From Paenibacillus glycanilyticus NBRC 16618 (lineage in GTDB: Bacteria; Bacillota; Bacilli; Paenibacillales; Paenibacillaceae): 64,000 nt of DNA. Both the position numbers and the translations under genes were made by a program. Shown here one piece after another: positions 9,413 through 17,391 of the stretch. The stretch lies in assembly GCF_004000805.1 (NCBI RefSeq), contig NZ_BILY01000014.1:1-64000 (forward strand), given 5' to 3'. The stretch's first letter is position 1. The number at the start of each line of letters is the position of its first letter. Under the pieces are notes generated by a model. The model had not been told where the DNA came from. It saw only the letters and a program-made list of their open reading frames with translations, and searched no databases.

Positions 9413-10675
9413 ATGCACGAAACGTATTTGATGAAGAATGTCCGTCTGGAAAACGGTCATTCGAAAGAAAATGGCGCCGTTACGGGGACGACCACGGGTT
9501 TATATGATCTGCTGATCGAGAACGGCATAATTGCCGAAATCAATACTGCAAGCAGCGAGATGCCGCACGGAACAATACAAGGCGGAACGGAATCGACCAA
9601 AGCGTTGCCCGTCCTTGACGCGCGGGGGCTGCTTGCATTGCCGTCCTTCATCGAAAAGCATTGCCATCTGGACAAGACGTTGCTCGGCGACCGTTGGCGG
9701 CCGGTTCGTCCGGCGCCGACAATATTCGAACGTTTCGAAATCGAGAAGAACACGCTGCCCAAGCTGGCGACATCGATGAAGCATCGAGCCGAGACGCTGC
9801 TTGGCACGTTGCTTCAGGCGGGTTCGACGCATGTGCGCACGCATGTCGACATCTACCCCGAGGCCGGGCTTCGTCATTTGGAGGCCATTCAGGAAGCGAT
9901 TGCAGCCTTCGAGGGCAAGCTGGCCGTCGAAATCGTCGCCTTTCCGCAGCATGGGCTCATCCGAACGCAATCCGCCGGGCTTGTGAGGGAGGCGCTGGCC
10001 CGAGGCTGCGGCTTGATTGGCGGCGTGGATCCGGCGACCGTTGACGGCGACATGGAAAGATCGCTGCAGCAGATGATGGAGCTGGCCGTGGAAGCGGACG
10101 CGGATGTCGATTTGCATCTGCACGACGGGGGGAGCATCGGTCTTCAGACGATCAAACGGTTGGCGCAATTGACGGAGGAAGCCGGCTGGCAAGGCCGCGT
10201 ATCGATCAGCCATGCATTTGCGCTGGGTGATATGGAAGGCCGGGAAGCGGACGAGACCGCGCAGCGGTTGGCTGAGCTCGGCGTCACGATCATCACGAGC
10301 GTGCCGATAGGGCGATCGATCCCGCCGGTTCCTTTCCTTCGCGCAAAGGGAGTGCCGGTAGCGGTCGGGTGCGACAATATTTTCGATTCGTGGTCGCCGT
10401 TCGGCAACGGAGATATTCTCGAACGGGCAGGCCGCTTGGCGGAACGGTTTGGCTATAACACGGAGCAAGCGCTGGCCGATTCGATCCGTTTGATAACGGG
10501 AGGTCGCACGCAGCTTGATTCGGATGGAAGACAAGCATGGCCGAAGCCGGGGGACGAAGCAAGCATCGTTTTCGCGGAAGCGAGCTGCTCGGCGGAAGCG
10601 GTCGCCAGAAGAGCGAAACGTCCGGCAGTCATGTATAAAGGAACGGTCGTTTCGGGATCGTTGGAGAGGGGGTGA
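9413..10675 (+). CDS. Amidohydrolase, cytosine-deaminase-like (first of tandem pair)
   Basis: Metal-dependent hydrolase of the amidohydrolase superfamily, 420 residues. Visible ligand sites: HCHLDK (H83, H85), VDLHLHDGG (H235 and H237 region), VSISHAF, and the late Asp in VGCDNIFDSWSPFG. The HxHxDK motif and the NxFDSWSPFG-like loop are those of the cytosine deaminase/N-acyl-hydrolase group. The family cleaves C-N bonds on pyrimidines, triazines and similar ring amides; the actual substrate is unknown. A paralogue follows 4 bases downstream, and a LysR regulator is divergent upstream. No transporter is present in the unit. Confidence 0.9.
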   Translation: MHETYLMKNVRLENGHSKENGAVTGTTTGLYDLLIENGIIAEINTASSEMPHGTIQGGTESTKALPVLDARGLLALPSFIEKHCHLDKTLLGDRWRPVRPAPTIFERFEIEKNTLPKLATSMKHRAETLLGTLLQAGSTHVRTHVDIYPEAGLRHLEAIQEAIAAFEGKLAVEIVAFPQHGLIRTQSAGLVREALARGCGLIGGVDPATVDGDMERSLQQMMELAVEADADVDLHLHDGGSIGLQTIKRLAQLTEEAGWQGRVSISHAFALGDMEGREADETAQRLAELGVTIITSVPIGRSIPPVPFLRAKGVPVAVGCDNIFDSWSPFGNGDILERAGRLAERFGYNTEQALADSIRLITGGRTQLDSDGRQAWPKPGDEASIVFAEASCSAEAVARRAKRPAVMYKGTVVSGSLERG

Positions 10676-10679
10676 CGAC

Positions 10680-11918
10680 ATGAAACATTCGGCTTACTGG
10701 CTGGTCGACGTTCGCTTGGAAAGCGGCTACCGTTATGAAGACGATGCCATCGTCGGAACCGATACGGACATCTGTCATATCCGTGTGGAGGATGGCCAAG
10801 TCGCGGCGATCATAGACTCCGACAATCGGCCAAGCGACGGGCTTCCGCAGCTTGATGCGGACGGGCTCCTCATGCTGCCTGCTTTCAAGGAAATGCACAT
10901 CCATATCGATAAAACCTATTACAGCGGACCGTGGAAAGCGGTGCGGCCCGTATCCAGCATTTTCGGAAGGTTCGAAGAAGAACGCGAGCTGCTGCCGAAA
11001 CTGCTGCCGACGGCTAGGCAGCGAGCGGAAAGCATGCTCGGCATGCTGCTTGGATTCGGATCTACCCATGTCCGGACACACTGCAACATCGACCCGGTCG
11101 TCGGCATGAAAAACTTGGAAGCAACGATGCGGGCGTTTGAGACGTTCTCGGGCAAAATGACGCATGAGATCGTTGCGTTTCCTCAGCATGGACTACTTCG
11201 CTCCCATGCTATCGAGCTGGTGAAGGAAGCGATGAAGCAAGGTGCGACCCATGTCGGAGGGGTAGACCCGGCAACCGTCGACGAGAATATCGAGAAATCG
11301 CTGCAGACGATCATGGACATCGCCGTTCAAACGAATGCGGGCGTCGACATCCATATTCACGACCGCGGCGAGCCCGGCTTGACGACGATGCACAGGCTTG
11401 CCGATCTTACGGAGCAGGCGGGGTGGCAAGGCAAAGTAACGGTAAGCCATGCGTTTGGCTTTGCGGGCGAGAGCGAAGCCGCCGCTGAATTGGCCAAGAG
11501 GTTTGCGGGATTAGGCATTTCCGTCACCTCGACGGTACCGTTCGGCAACTTGATCATGCCGATTCCAATGCTGAAAGCTAAGGGAGTCAAAGTAGAATTA
11601 GGCAATGACAGCATCACCGATCATTGGTCGCCGTTCGGTACCGGGGATTGCCTGGAGAAGGCAGGCCTGCTCGCCGAGTTGTACCGGTTCGTCGACGAAC
11701 GTTCGCTCGCGGAATCACTCGGCTTTATCACCGGGGGCACGATTCCGCTTGACGCCAATGGCAAGCGAGTATGGCCTGCGGTTGGCGATAAAGCCGACGC
11801 GGTTTTCGTGCAAGCCAGCTGCTCCTCGGAAGCGGTAGCGCGGCGGGCACAGCGCAAGGCGGTATTATTCGGAGGCGCCGTCGTTTCCGGCTCGTTGAAG
11901 AGTCTGCTTGAACAGTAA
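10680..11918 (+). CDS. Amidohydrolase, cytosine-deaminase-like (second of tandem pair)
   Basis: A 412-residue paralogue of the preceding gene, similar over its whole length: HIHIDK, RTHCNID, AFPQHGLLRSHA, GGVDPATVDENIEKSLQ, VDIHIHDRGEPGL, TVSHAF and ITDHWSPFGTGD. The start is placed at ATG 10680, preceded by GAGAGGGGG, with only a 4-base gap from the first gene; an in-frame extension back to 10515 would run inside the first gene and is rejected. The shared architecture suggests tandem duplication followed by divergence. The two may form heteromers or act on successive substrates (inference). A hairpin follows at 11936-11969. Confidence 0.9.
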   Translation: MKHSAYWLVDVRLESGYRYEDDAIVGTDTDICHIRVEDGQVAAIIDSDNRPSDGLPQLDADGLLMLPAFKEMHIHIDKTYYSGPWKAVRPVSSIFGRFEEERELLPKLLPTARQRAESMLGMLLGFGSTHVRTHCNIDPVVGMKNLEATMRAFETFSGKMTHEIVAFPQHGLLRSHAIELVKEAMKQGATHVGGVDPATVDENIEKSLQTIMDIAVQTNAGVDIHIHDRGEPGLTTMHRLADLTEQAGWQGKVTVSHAFGFAGESEAAAELAKRFAGLGISVTSTVPFGNLIMPIPMLKAKGVKVELGNDSITDHWSPFGTGDCLEKAGLLAELYRFVDERSLAESLGFITGGTIPLDANGKRVWPAVGDKADAVFVQASCSSEAVARRAQRKAVLFGGAVVSGSLKSLLEQ

Positions 11919-11935
11919 ACACCAGTATCACTTGA

Positions 11936-11974
11936 GGAAGGCAGCCGGTCAGAACGACGGTTGCCTTCCTTAAT
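11936..11974 (+). terminator. Terminator-like hairpin after the amidohydrolases
   Basis: 12-base stem GGAAGGCAGCCG/CGGTTGCCTTCC with one G-T pair and a 10-base loop. The T tract after it is short and interrupted, and it may serve both converging units. Confidence 0.65.
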
Positions 11975-12028
11975 TACGTGTTGCCAAACGACAAGCAGTT
12001 CTATTCAAAGCCGTTTTTTGTCCATTTA

Positions 12029-13258
12029 TTACTTTGGGCGACTCGTAACGACCCACAGCAACAAGGCGATTGCACTTACCCCCGCTCCAAGCCAACATAC
12101 CCCGGTCCAACCGGCATGAGCGTATAGACTTGTAGAAGCAATCGAACCAATGGCACTGCCAATGGAATAGAAAATCATGTACGCTGCGGTAAGCCTGCTG
12201 CGAGCCTCAGGACGGACTTTCAAAATCATGCTTTGGTTCGTAACGTGCACGGCTTGAACCGCAAGATCAAGAAGGATTATGCCAACGACAAGAGCGGCAA
12301 GCGATTGCTTCGTATAGCTGATTGGCAGCCACGATACCATTAATATCACGAGTGCTATACCTGTTGTATGTTGTCCCTGCCCACGGTCGGCCAAACGTCC
12401 AGCTCTAGCTGCCCCCAATGCCCCGGCAACGCCAACAAGACCGAAAGCTCCGATTACCGTATGCGAGAGCGATAGCGGAGGCATGCTGAGCGGCAATACT
12501 AGCGCGGTCCAAAAGATACTGAAAGCTGTAAAGATCAGCAATCCGAATAAGGAGCGAATACGCAAGACGCGTTCCTCTCTATACAACGCAAATACCGATT
12601 GAAGCAGCTGGATATATGTCAGCGATGCTTTATGTTGTTCTTGCGGTAAAAACTTAAGAAGCGTCAATGCAATAATAAACAGGCAGCCTGCGGAGAAAAG
12701 ATAAACGGAACGCCAGCCGGCAAGATCGGTTAATATTCCTGCAGTAGATCTCGCAAATAAGATGCCGATTACGATGCCGCTAGTTACTAGGCCGATGATA
12801 CGTCCCCGAGCAGAAGGAAGAGCTAAGGCTGCCGCATAAGCGACAAGCGTTTGCGTGACAACGGCCAGCAATCCTACGACCGCCAAACCCGAGAACAATA
12901 CTCCCGCTCCCGGGGCGAGAGCGATGGTGACCAAGGCGATCACGGACAAGAACATTTGCCCCGGAATCAACCAGCGTCTGTTAATCAAATCACCAAGCGG
13001 TACAAGCAACAGAAGGCCTAACGCATAAAATCCTTGCGTGACCGTAATAACGATACCAACGGACGAACGCCCCATATCAAATTCACTTGAGATAGCGTCA
13101 AGCAGGGGTTGTGCGTAATAAACATTCGCGACAGCCAGCCCGCATGCTACGGCAAACAATAACGCTAACCCCCTCGACATTACAGCAGGCTGGCGATTGG
13201 AATAAGCTTGCTCTGTTATTGCCTCCATTTCTTCCTTCCCGGAACTAACCTTTACCAT
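12029..13258 (-). CDS. MFS transporter (drug-efflux type), divergent from tetR
   Basis: A 409-residue twelve-helix major facilitator. Typical features: NVYYAQPLLDAIS in TM1-TM2, and GDLINRRW as the cytoplasmic motif A between TM2 and TM3. The reading frame is open up to 13405, but the AGGAGGG site and spacing favour ATG 13258 (MVKVSSGKEE); the extra 49 codons cross the operator region. Divergence from a TetR regulator and shared operators imply that it is an inducible exporter of a small molecule. The substrate is not predictable. Confidence 0.9.
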   Translation of the reverse strand: MVKVSSGKEEMEAITEQAYSNRQPAVMSRGLALLFAVACGLAVANVYYAQPLLDAISSEFDMGRSSVGIVITVTQGFYALGLLLLVPLGDLINRRWLIPGQMFLSVIALVTIALAPGAGVLFSGLAVVGLLAVVTQTLVAYAAALALPSARGRIIGLVTSGIVIGILFARSTAGILTDLAGWRSVYLFSAGCLFIIALTLLKFLPQEQHKASLTYIQLLQSVFALYREERVLRIRSLFGLLIFTAFSIFWTALVLPLSMPPLSLSHTVIGAFGLVGVAGALGAARAGRLADRGQGQHTTGIALVILMVSWLPISYTKQSLAALVVGIILLDLAVQAVHVTNQSMILKVRPEARSRLTAAYMIFYSIGSAIGSIASTSLYAHAGWTGVCWLGAGVSAIALLLWVVTSRPK

Positions 13259-13287
13259 CTTCTCATCACCCTCCTCACAATGTATTG

Positions 13288-13316
13288 TACTGGGTAGTAT
13301 ATTATACCGAACGGTA
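13288..13316. promoter_or_regulatory. Two TetR operator-like dyads upstream of the MFS gene
   Basis: TACTGGGTAGTA (13288-13299) and TACCGAACGGTA (13305-13316). Both fit TACYGnncRGTA or a close variant, as does a third copy at 13420-13431, giving one set of sites in the divergent control region. Confidence 0.6.
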
Positions 13317-13419
13317 AAATAAGGGCATGAAATAAAAATACCTCCAGAGATTCCTGAAGTCAAGAGATATTTTAAGGACATTTGACAAACTGGATGGCTT
13401 AACAATATGATTTATATCA

Positions 13420-13435
13420 TACCGATCAGTATAAT
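13420..13435. promoter_or_regulatory. TetR operator-like dyad overlapping the tetR -10 element
   Basis: TACCGATCAGTA (13420-13431) runs directly into TATAAT (13430-13435), 17 bases before the tetR ATG. Repressor bound here would block its own promoter. Confidence 0.6.
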
Positions 13436-13451
13436 ATAGGGAGGAAAAGCT

Positions 13452-14030
13452 ATGGTTCGACTTCGGGAGTTCGATAAGGAGGAAGCGCTTCATGCCGCGA
13501 TGCGAGTGTTTTGGGAAAAAGGCTTTGAGGCTGCATCATTAAACGATTTGACGTCGGCAATGGCCATTCAACGACCTAGCCTTTATTTAGCTTTTGGCGA
13601 TAAAGAACAACTGTTTGAGCAAGCCTTACGCAAGTACACGCTATGGCATGCTTCAAATGTTAGGGAGAAACTTAACAGTAAATCCTCTATCAAGGATGCT
13701 ATTCATTCGTATTTTACAGGTTTGGCCGATGAAGCGTACCAAGGGGAAGACAGCCTGGGATGCTTTTGCATCAATACGATGGTAGAACTTGCGTCCAAGG
13801 ATGAGAAATTCGCGATTATTACAAGAGAACATCAAATGTATTTAGCTGTCTTATTTCAAGAAGCGATTGAAAAGGGGACTCAAACCGGAGAACTTTATGC
13901 AGATATAAATACCAAAGCTTTAGCTCAAAGTTTAGTCGTTTCATTAATCGGAATCACGGTTATGTTAAAGGCGCGACCGGATCGATTGTTTATCGATAAT
14001 GCGATTAATGCAGCTATATCGCTTCTCTAA
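13452..14030 (+). CDS. TetR/AcrR-family regulator
   Basis: A 192-residue regulator with an N-terminal HTH (FDKEEALHAAMRVFWEKG, then the recognition segment SLNDLTSAMAIQRPSLYLAF) and a ligand-binding helical domain containing GCFCINTMVELA and a C-terminal TetR_C-type region. This subgroup commonly represses an adjacent MFS or oxidoreductase gene and responds to electrophiles or drugs. The ribosome binding site is GGGAGG. It is divergent from the MFS transporter with about 190 bases between, which contain three related dyads, so autorepression plus control of the pump is the likely arrangement. Confidence 0.92.
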   Translation: MVRLREFDKEEALHAAMRVFWEKGFEAASLNDLTSAMAIQRPSLYLAFGDKEQLFEQALRKYTLWHASNVREKLNSKSSIKDAIHSYFTGLADEAYQGEDSLGCFCINTMVELASKDEKFAIITREHQMYLAVLFQEAIEKGTQTGELYADINTKALAQSLVVSLIGITVMLKARPDRLFIDNAINAAISLL

Positions 14031-14035
14031 GAGAA

Positions 14036-14076
14036 AAAAAACGCGCCTGAACCATAGCGGTTTTGCGCGTTTTGTC
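14036..14076. terminator. Bidirectional terminator between tetR and the spore-coat operon
   Basis: AAAACGCGC (14038-14046) pairs with GCGCGTTTT (14065-14073), flanked by an A run on the left and T on the right, so it can stop transcription from both sides. Confidence 0.8.
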
Positions 14077-14091
14077 GGAACGAATATGGTG

Positions 14092-14388
14092 TCAGGACGG
14101 AATGTTCATAGCGGTCTGTATATTATTGAGATCGAGCTCAATTTGCTCCGGAATATGGTAGGGATGGTACAAGCCCCGCTGTATCATGTAGTTTGTTATC
14201 TTTTCATGGGAGTCTATAGCATCGTCCAGCTGTTTCATCAAAATTTGCTTGATTTCGGGGGTGACGCATTCGGTTACGGCCATGGCGTAGTTTCTGACTC
14301 CGCTCTTGGCGTTCATCAACAGATCCATTGCGATCACGTCATCGGTCAGCGTATGAAGCCCTGTCAAGTGTTCGATTAGGGTGTTCAT
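14092..14388 (-). CDS. yraD: Spore coat protein, CotF-like (YraD position)
   Basis: A 98-residue helical protein of the CotF/YraF family: MDLLMNAKSGVRNYAMAV, TECVTPEIKQILMKQLDDAI and a Tyr/His-rich NYMIQRGLYHPYHIPEQ tail. It is paralogous to the gene at 15770-16156 in this operon. Size and position match yraD of the B. subtilis yraG-yraF-adhB-yraE-yraD cluster. It is expected in the spore coat or a sporulation compartment; it is the last gene of the operon, before the bidirectional terminator. Confidence 0.85.
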   Translation of the reverse strand: MNTLIEHLTGLHTLTDDVIAMDLLMNAKSGVRNYAMAVTECVTPEIKQILMKQLDDAIDSHEKITNYMIQRGLYHPYHIPEQIELDLNNIQTAMNIPS

Positions 14389-14401
14389 GTTCTTATCTCC
14401 T

Positions 14402-14605
14402 TTAGGTTAGAGTCGCTTTAGACAGCACTCCACTGAGCTCCTGAAGGTGCTGCTGTGATAATTGTACGTCTTGTTGCAAAATTTGATTGAGCTCCGGGTC
14501 GGTTACCAGAGCTTGCATGGTTTTGGATTTGGTCATGCAAACGGTCTTGAACGCAGTGATTTCATGAACCTCCAGCATCTCATGCAAAGCGTAATTGGAA
14601 TTCAT
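14402..14605 (-). CDS. yraE: Small spore-coat-associated protein (YraE position)
   Basis: A 67-residue helical protein: HEMLEVHEITAFKTVCMTKS, then TDPELNQILQQDVQLSQQHL. It is clearly paralogous to the first gene of the cluster (16169-16411): both have a HE/LxF-KT-CL-KS-K-MQ core followed by an LxxxLQxDVxLSxQ helix. Size and order correspond to B. subtilis yraE. It has no signal peptide or membrane segment. It probably pairs with the adjacent CotF-like subunit, since each small subunit is next to one CotF-like subunit. Confidence 0.8.
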   Translation of the reverse strand: MNSNYALHEMLEVHEITAFKTVCMTKSKTMQALVTDPELNQILQQDVQLSQQHLQELSGVLSKATLT

Positions 14606-14636
14606 TCGGATTGTCCTCCCTGTAGTACACCTTAAA

Positions 14637-15773
14637 TCACGGTTTTAAGATGACTTTGATGCAATTGTCCGTTTTCGTATCGAACACTTCATAACCATGC
14701 TTGGCTTCGCTAAGCGGAATGACGTGCGTAACAATATCTCCCGGGTCTACTTTGCCCGACGTAACAAGCTCGTACATATACGGCATATAGTGAATGACCG
14801 GGGCTTGTCCGGACCGGATATTCACGTTGCGTTGCATGATGTCTCCGAGCGGGAATCCGTTATAACGTCCGCCGTATACGCCAGTGACTTGGATGGTACC
14901 GCCTTTGCGTACAGCCTGGGACGCAATGATAAATGCGCTCATGGTGCCGCCTTGCAGTTTCAAACCGCTGGCTAGAAATTCGAGATCGCTCATCTTGCCG
15001 TCCATTCCAACCGCATCAATCACGACATCGGCTCCGCCTTTGGTCATTTCCTTTAGCGTGTTGCCAATATTCTTATCCTGTTCGAAGTTTACGATTTCCA
15101 CATGGTTCGTTCGCTTCGCATGCTGTAAGCGGTAATCGACATAATCAACAGCGATGACCCGCTTTGCTCCCTTAAGCCAGCAGAATTTTTGGGCCAGAAG
15201 TCCGACCGGACCGCAGCCGAGCACGATGACCGTATCTCCATTCTTGACGCCGGCGTTATCCACGCTCCAGAATGCCGTCGTCATGGCATCGGCGATCAAA
15301 CTCAGCTTTTCGTCCGGCTGCTCGCAGCTTTCGGGAATCTTGAAGTGGGTGAAGTTAGCATACGGAACCCGCAGATACTCGGCTTGCCCGCCAGGGTAAC
15401 CGCCGGTCGTTCCGGAGTAGCCGAAATAGGCGCCCATATCCCCGTGTTCGTTTGAATTGTCGCATTGGCTTTCCAGCTGATTCTTACAAAAAAAGCATTC
15501 TCCGCATGCGATGTTGAAAGGGATGATTACCCGGTCGCCTTTCTTTACCTTGGTCACACCAGGGCCTACTTCTTCGACAATCCCCATCGGTTCATGCCCG
15601 ATGACATAGTTTTCCTGAAGGTTAGGGATCATCCCGTGAATCAGGTGAAGGTCCGATCCGCATATGGCGGAACTGGTGATTCTTACAATCATATCGTCCG
15701 GTTTTACAATCTTCGGATCCGGCACCTCTTTGACCACGACATTTTTAATCCCTTGATACGTTACCGCCTTCAT
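14637..15773 (-). CDS. adhB: Zinc-dependent alcohol dehydrogenase of the spore-coat operon
   Basis: A 378-residue medium-chain dehydrogenase. N-terminal GroES-like domain with catalytic zinc ligands in [12 protein letters not shown] and GHEPMG, a four-Cys structural zinc lobe ([15 protein letters not shown]), and a Rossmann domain with [12 protein letters not shown]. The pattern resembles glutathione-independent formaldehyde dehydrogenase-like MDRs. Its length equals B. subtilis AdhB, which sits in the same gene order. The start overlaps the stop of the upstream CotF-like gene by 4 bases, implying translational coupling. Why a spore-coat operon carries a dehydrogenase is not established; detoxification of small aldehydes in spores is one idea. 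Confidence 0.92.
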   Translation of the reverse strand: MKAVTYQGIKNVVVKEVPDPKIVKPDDMIVRITSSAICGSDLHLIHGMIPNLQENYVIGHEPMGIVEEVGPGVTKVKKGDRVIIPFNIACGECFFCKNQLESQCDNSNEHGDMGAYFGYSGTTGGYPGGQAEYLRVPYANFTHFKIPESCEQPDEKLSLIADAMTTAFWSVDNAGVKNGDTVIVLGCGPVGLLAQKFCWLKGAKRVIAVDYVDYRLQHAKRTNHVEIVNFEQDKNIGNTLKEMTKGGADVVIDAVGMDGKMSDLEFLASGLKLQGGTMSAFIIASQAVRKGGTIQVTGVYGGRYNGFPLGDIMQRNVNIRSGQAPVIHYMPYMYELVTSGKVDPGDIVTHVIPLSEAKHGYEVFDTKTDNCIKVILKP

Positions 15774-16156
15774 GCATTATGTCCTCCAATATGTTCATCT
15801 GGGGTCCGATCAAACATTCCTTTACGCGACGTATCACCCGGGAACAAATTCATCTGCCCGATCATCACCGTATTTTTGGCTGAAAGCTGGTCGAGCTGGT
15901 ATTGTTCGTTCAGTTCGTAAGGATGGAACCATTTTTTGCGAATCATAAGCTCCGTGATTTCTTGGTGCAGTGCAATTCCCTGCATAAGATGATTGCGCAA
16001 CAGCGCTCTTACATCGGGAGAAGCCGTTTCCGTCAGGGCGATGGACAAATTTCTTACGCCTTCTTTGGCACGGATAAGGAAATCCGTTGCAAATGTCATA
16101 TCTGCCATCTCCGGCATATTTAACGAGTTAATCGGGTCTAAATAATCGGTATTCAT
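15770..16156 (-). CDS. yraF: Spore coat protein, CotF-like (YraF position)
   Basis: A 128-residue CotF-family protein: [52 protein letters not shown]. It is longer than its paralogue at 14092-14388 by a C-terminal extension ending in [17 protein letters not shown]. It lies between the YraG-like gene and adhB and overlaps adhB by 4 bases. The size agrees with B. subtilis YraF. Expected role: structural protein of spore layers. Confidence 0.85.
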   Translation of the reverse strand: MNTDYLDPINSLNMPEMADMTFATDFLIRAKEGVRNLSIALTETASPDVRALLRNHLMQGIALHQEITELMIRKKWFHPYELNEQYQLDQLSAKNTVMIGQMNLFPGDTSRKGMFDRTPDEHIGGHNA

Positions 16157-16168
16157 TGGCGTTCCCCT

Positions 16169-16411
16169 TTAATGAGTGATAGGTGTCGGGCTATTCGGAA
16201 CAGGCGCTTGGAAAGGGGCTCTTGCGTAGATGGCCTGAAGCTCGGCGATCTGCTGCGTGGATAGAATGACGTCCTTCTGCATTAACGCTTTTAACTCTTG
16301 GTCAAAGACCAAGCCTTGCATAAGTTTTGACTTAGCCAGGCAGAGTGTTTTGAAGTTTAGCGCTTCATGCAGTTCCATTGATTCGTGTGGTGCTAGCGTT
16401 GGCATATCCAT
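16169..16411 (-). CDS. yraG: Small spore-coat-associated protein (YraG position), first gene of operon
   Basis: An 80-residue helical protein starting MDMPTLAPHESMELHEALNF, with a TLCLAKSKLMQGLVFDQEL core and a Pro-rich tail (PFQAPVPNSPTPITH). It is paralogous to the 67-residue protein at 14402-14605. The ribosome binding site (GGAAGGAGAGG in the minus strand) is strong. The upstream 100 bases should hold a sporulation promoter; I could not pick a convincing sigma-factor site. Gene order and sizes fit the B. subtilis yraG-yraF-adhB-yraE-yraD operon. Confidence 0.82.
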   Translation of the reverse strand: MDMPTLAPHESMELHEALNFKTLCLAKSKLMQGLVFDQELKALMQKDVILSTQQIAELQAIYARAPFQAPVPNSPTPITH

Positions 16412-16568
16412 TGAGAAAGTATCCTCTCCTTCCTTTAATCCGAATTAGCTTATCCTGCGCATTGAATCCTATACTAAAAATGGATGGCCCGAATATAAAC
16501 AAAATCACAACCGCATACTTACTTCTGTTTAAGTCATTTGATCTTCGCTCAAGGAAGGAGGACTCATC

Positions 16569-16850
16569 TTGCCCAATGAAAACAAAATTGATCTAGCTAC
16601 CGAAAATGCAAGAAAACCAGCACAAGATTCGCTTCATTCGAGCAGCAATACGCTGGAGCAGCATGCATCTAACGCGGTCTCTGAAGTGCAAACGGCTTTA
16701 AATCAGGCGCTAAGCTCGATCAGTGAATCTAATGCGGCAACAAATTCACAAGCCTTGGAGACAGCCCGGCAGCAATTGACCCAAGCAGAGGAATTTTTAG
16801 ATCAAGCGCAAACTTCAGCAAACGCATTACGACTGCCGGACCAACAGTAA
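16569..16850 (+). CDS. Small Ala/Gln/Ser-rich helical protein, unknown
   Basis: A 93-residue acidic protein with no Trp, Tyr, Cys or Met apart from the start. It has a predicted coiled-coil-like stretch (EVQTALNQALSSISES, then ALETARQQLTQAEEFLDQAQ). The start is TTG 16569, supported by AAGGAAGGAGG at an 8-base spacing; the ATG at 16576 is out of frame. I do not recognise the family. The composition is reminiscent of small spore proteins, and the gene is divergent from the spore-coat operon, but that is only circumstantial. A terminator follows at 16863-16906. Confidence 0.7.
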   Translation: MPNENKIDLATENARKPAQDSLHSSSNTLEQHASNAVSEVQTALNQALSSISESNAATNSQALETARQQLTQAEEFLDQAQTSANALRLPDQQ

Positions 16851-16862
16851 AACGATAGCAAA

Positions 16863-16908
16863 GAGCCTTCAATTCCACTTCTAATAGTGGTTTTGAAGGC
16901 TTCTTTTA
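16863..16908 (+). terminator. Intrinsic terminator after the small Ala/Gln-rich gene
   Basis: Stem GCCTTCAA (16865-16872) / TTGAAGGC (16893-16900) with an inner CCACT/AGTGG pair, then TTCTTTTA. It can also serve the convergent CBO0543 genes. Confidence 0.8.
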
Positions 16909-17391
16909 TATATATCTGGCACCTCTCATTGTCCCAAAGTAGATCACGCAGAAAGCCCGAGTCATCAGGAACGTGAGGAAAATCGTAGCCCACGACCAAA
17001 ACCAGTTCCAATGAACATACCGAATCAGATCGGTATATTGTTGGAGCAGCACCTCACCAATTATCAGTACAGTAGTGAATAGCACGTAATAGCCGAATTG
17101 AACCCAGCCGCTCCGTGAGCTCGGATAATACGCGTTAAACACCGCGCATGTCATCGGAAAGGCCATATATTCGTAGGTGAAACTCGTCCGGTTAACTTCG
17201 GCAAACTCCCTTACGGGATAGGCGAGAAGTTGGAGTTCGACTACGACATGACCGAAAATACACGTTAAATACTGTTTGAATAAAAAAGCAACCATCGCCA
17301 ATCGACGTTTCTCCCTTGGGATGACGAGAATCATTAATAATGAAAGGATCCACGCTGAAACGATAATGCCGTACTGCGCCAGCAAACTCAT
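16906..17391 (-). CDS. CBO0543-family membrane protein (second of a coupled pair)
   Basis: A 161-residue multi-pass membrane protein (about five hydrophobic segments) of the CBO0543 family, known mainly from Bacilli and Clostridia with unknown function. Hallmarks: LLAYPVREFAEVNRTSFTYE, FP in TM3, GEVLLQQYTDLIRYVHWNWF near the C-terminus. The ATG overlaps the TGA of the upstream paralogue (ATGA), so the two are translationally coupled. A third, broken copy lies at 58471-58833. Confidence 0.85.
   Translation of the reverse strand: MSLLAQYGIIVSAWILSLLMILVIPREKRRLAMVAFLFKQYLTCIFGHVVVELQLLAYPVREFAEVNRTSFTYEYMAFPMTCAVFNAYYPSSRSGWVQFGYYVLFTTVLIIGEVLLQQYTDLIRYVHWNWFWSWATIFLTFLMTRAFCVIYFGTMRGARYI

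Noticed and set aside
10515-10679. 55-codon upstream extension of the second amidohydrolase
   Set aside because: It lies inside the first gene; ATG 10680 has its own ribosome binding site.
9500-10681. A 393-codon minus-strand frame across the first amidohydrolase
   Set aside because: Antisense shadow of a well-supported gene, no ribosome binding site and an improbable Arg-rich composition.
13259-13405. 49-codon N-terminal extension of the MFS transporter
   Set aside because: It would translate the operator region and lacks a ribosome binding site; ATG 13258 is well placed.
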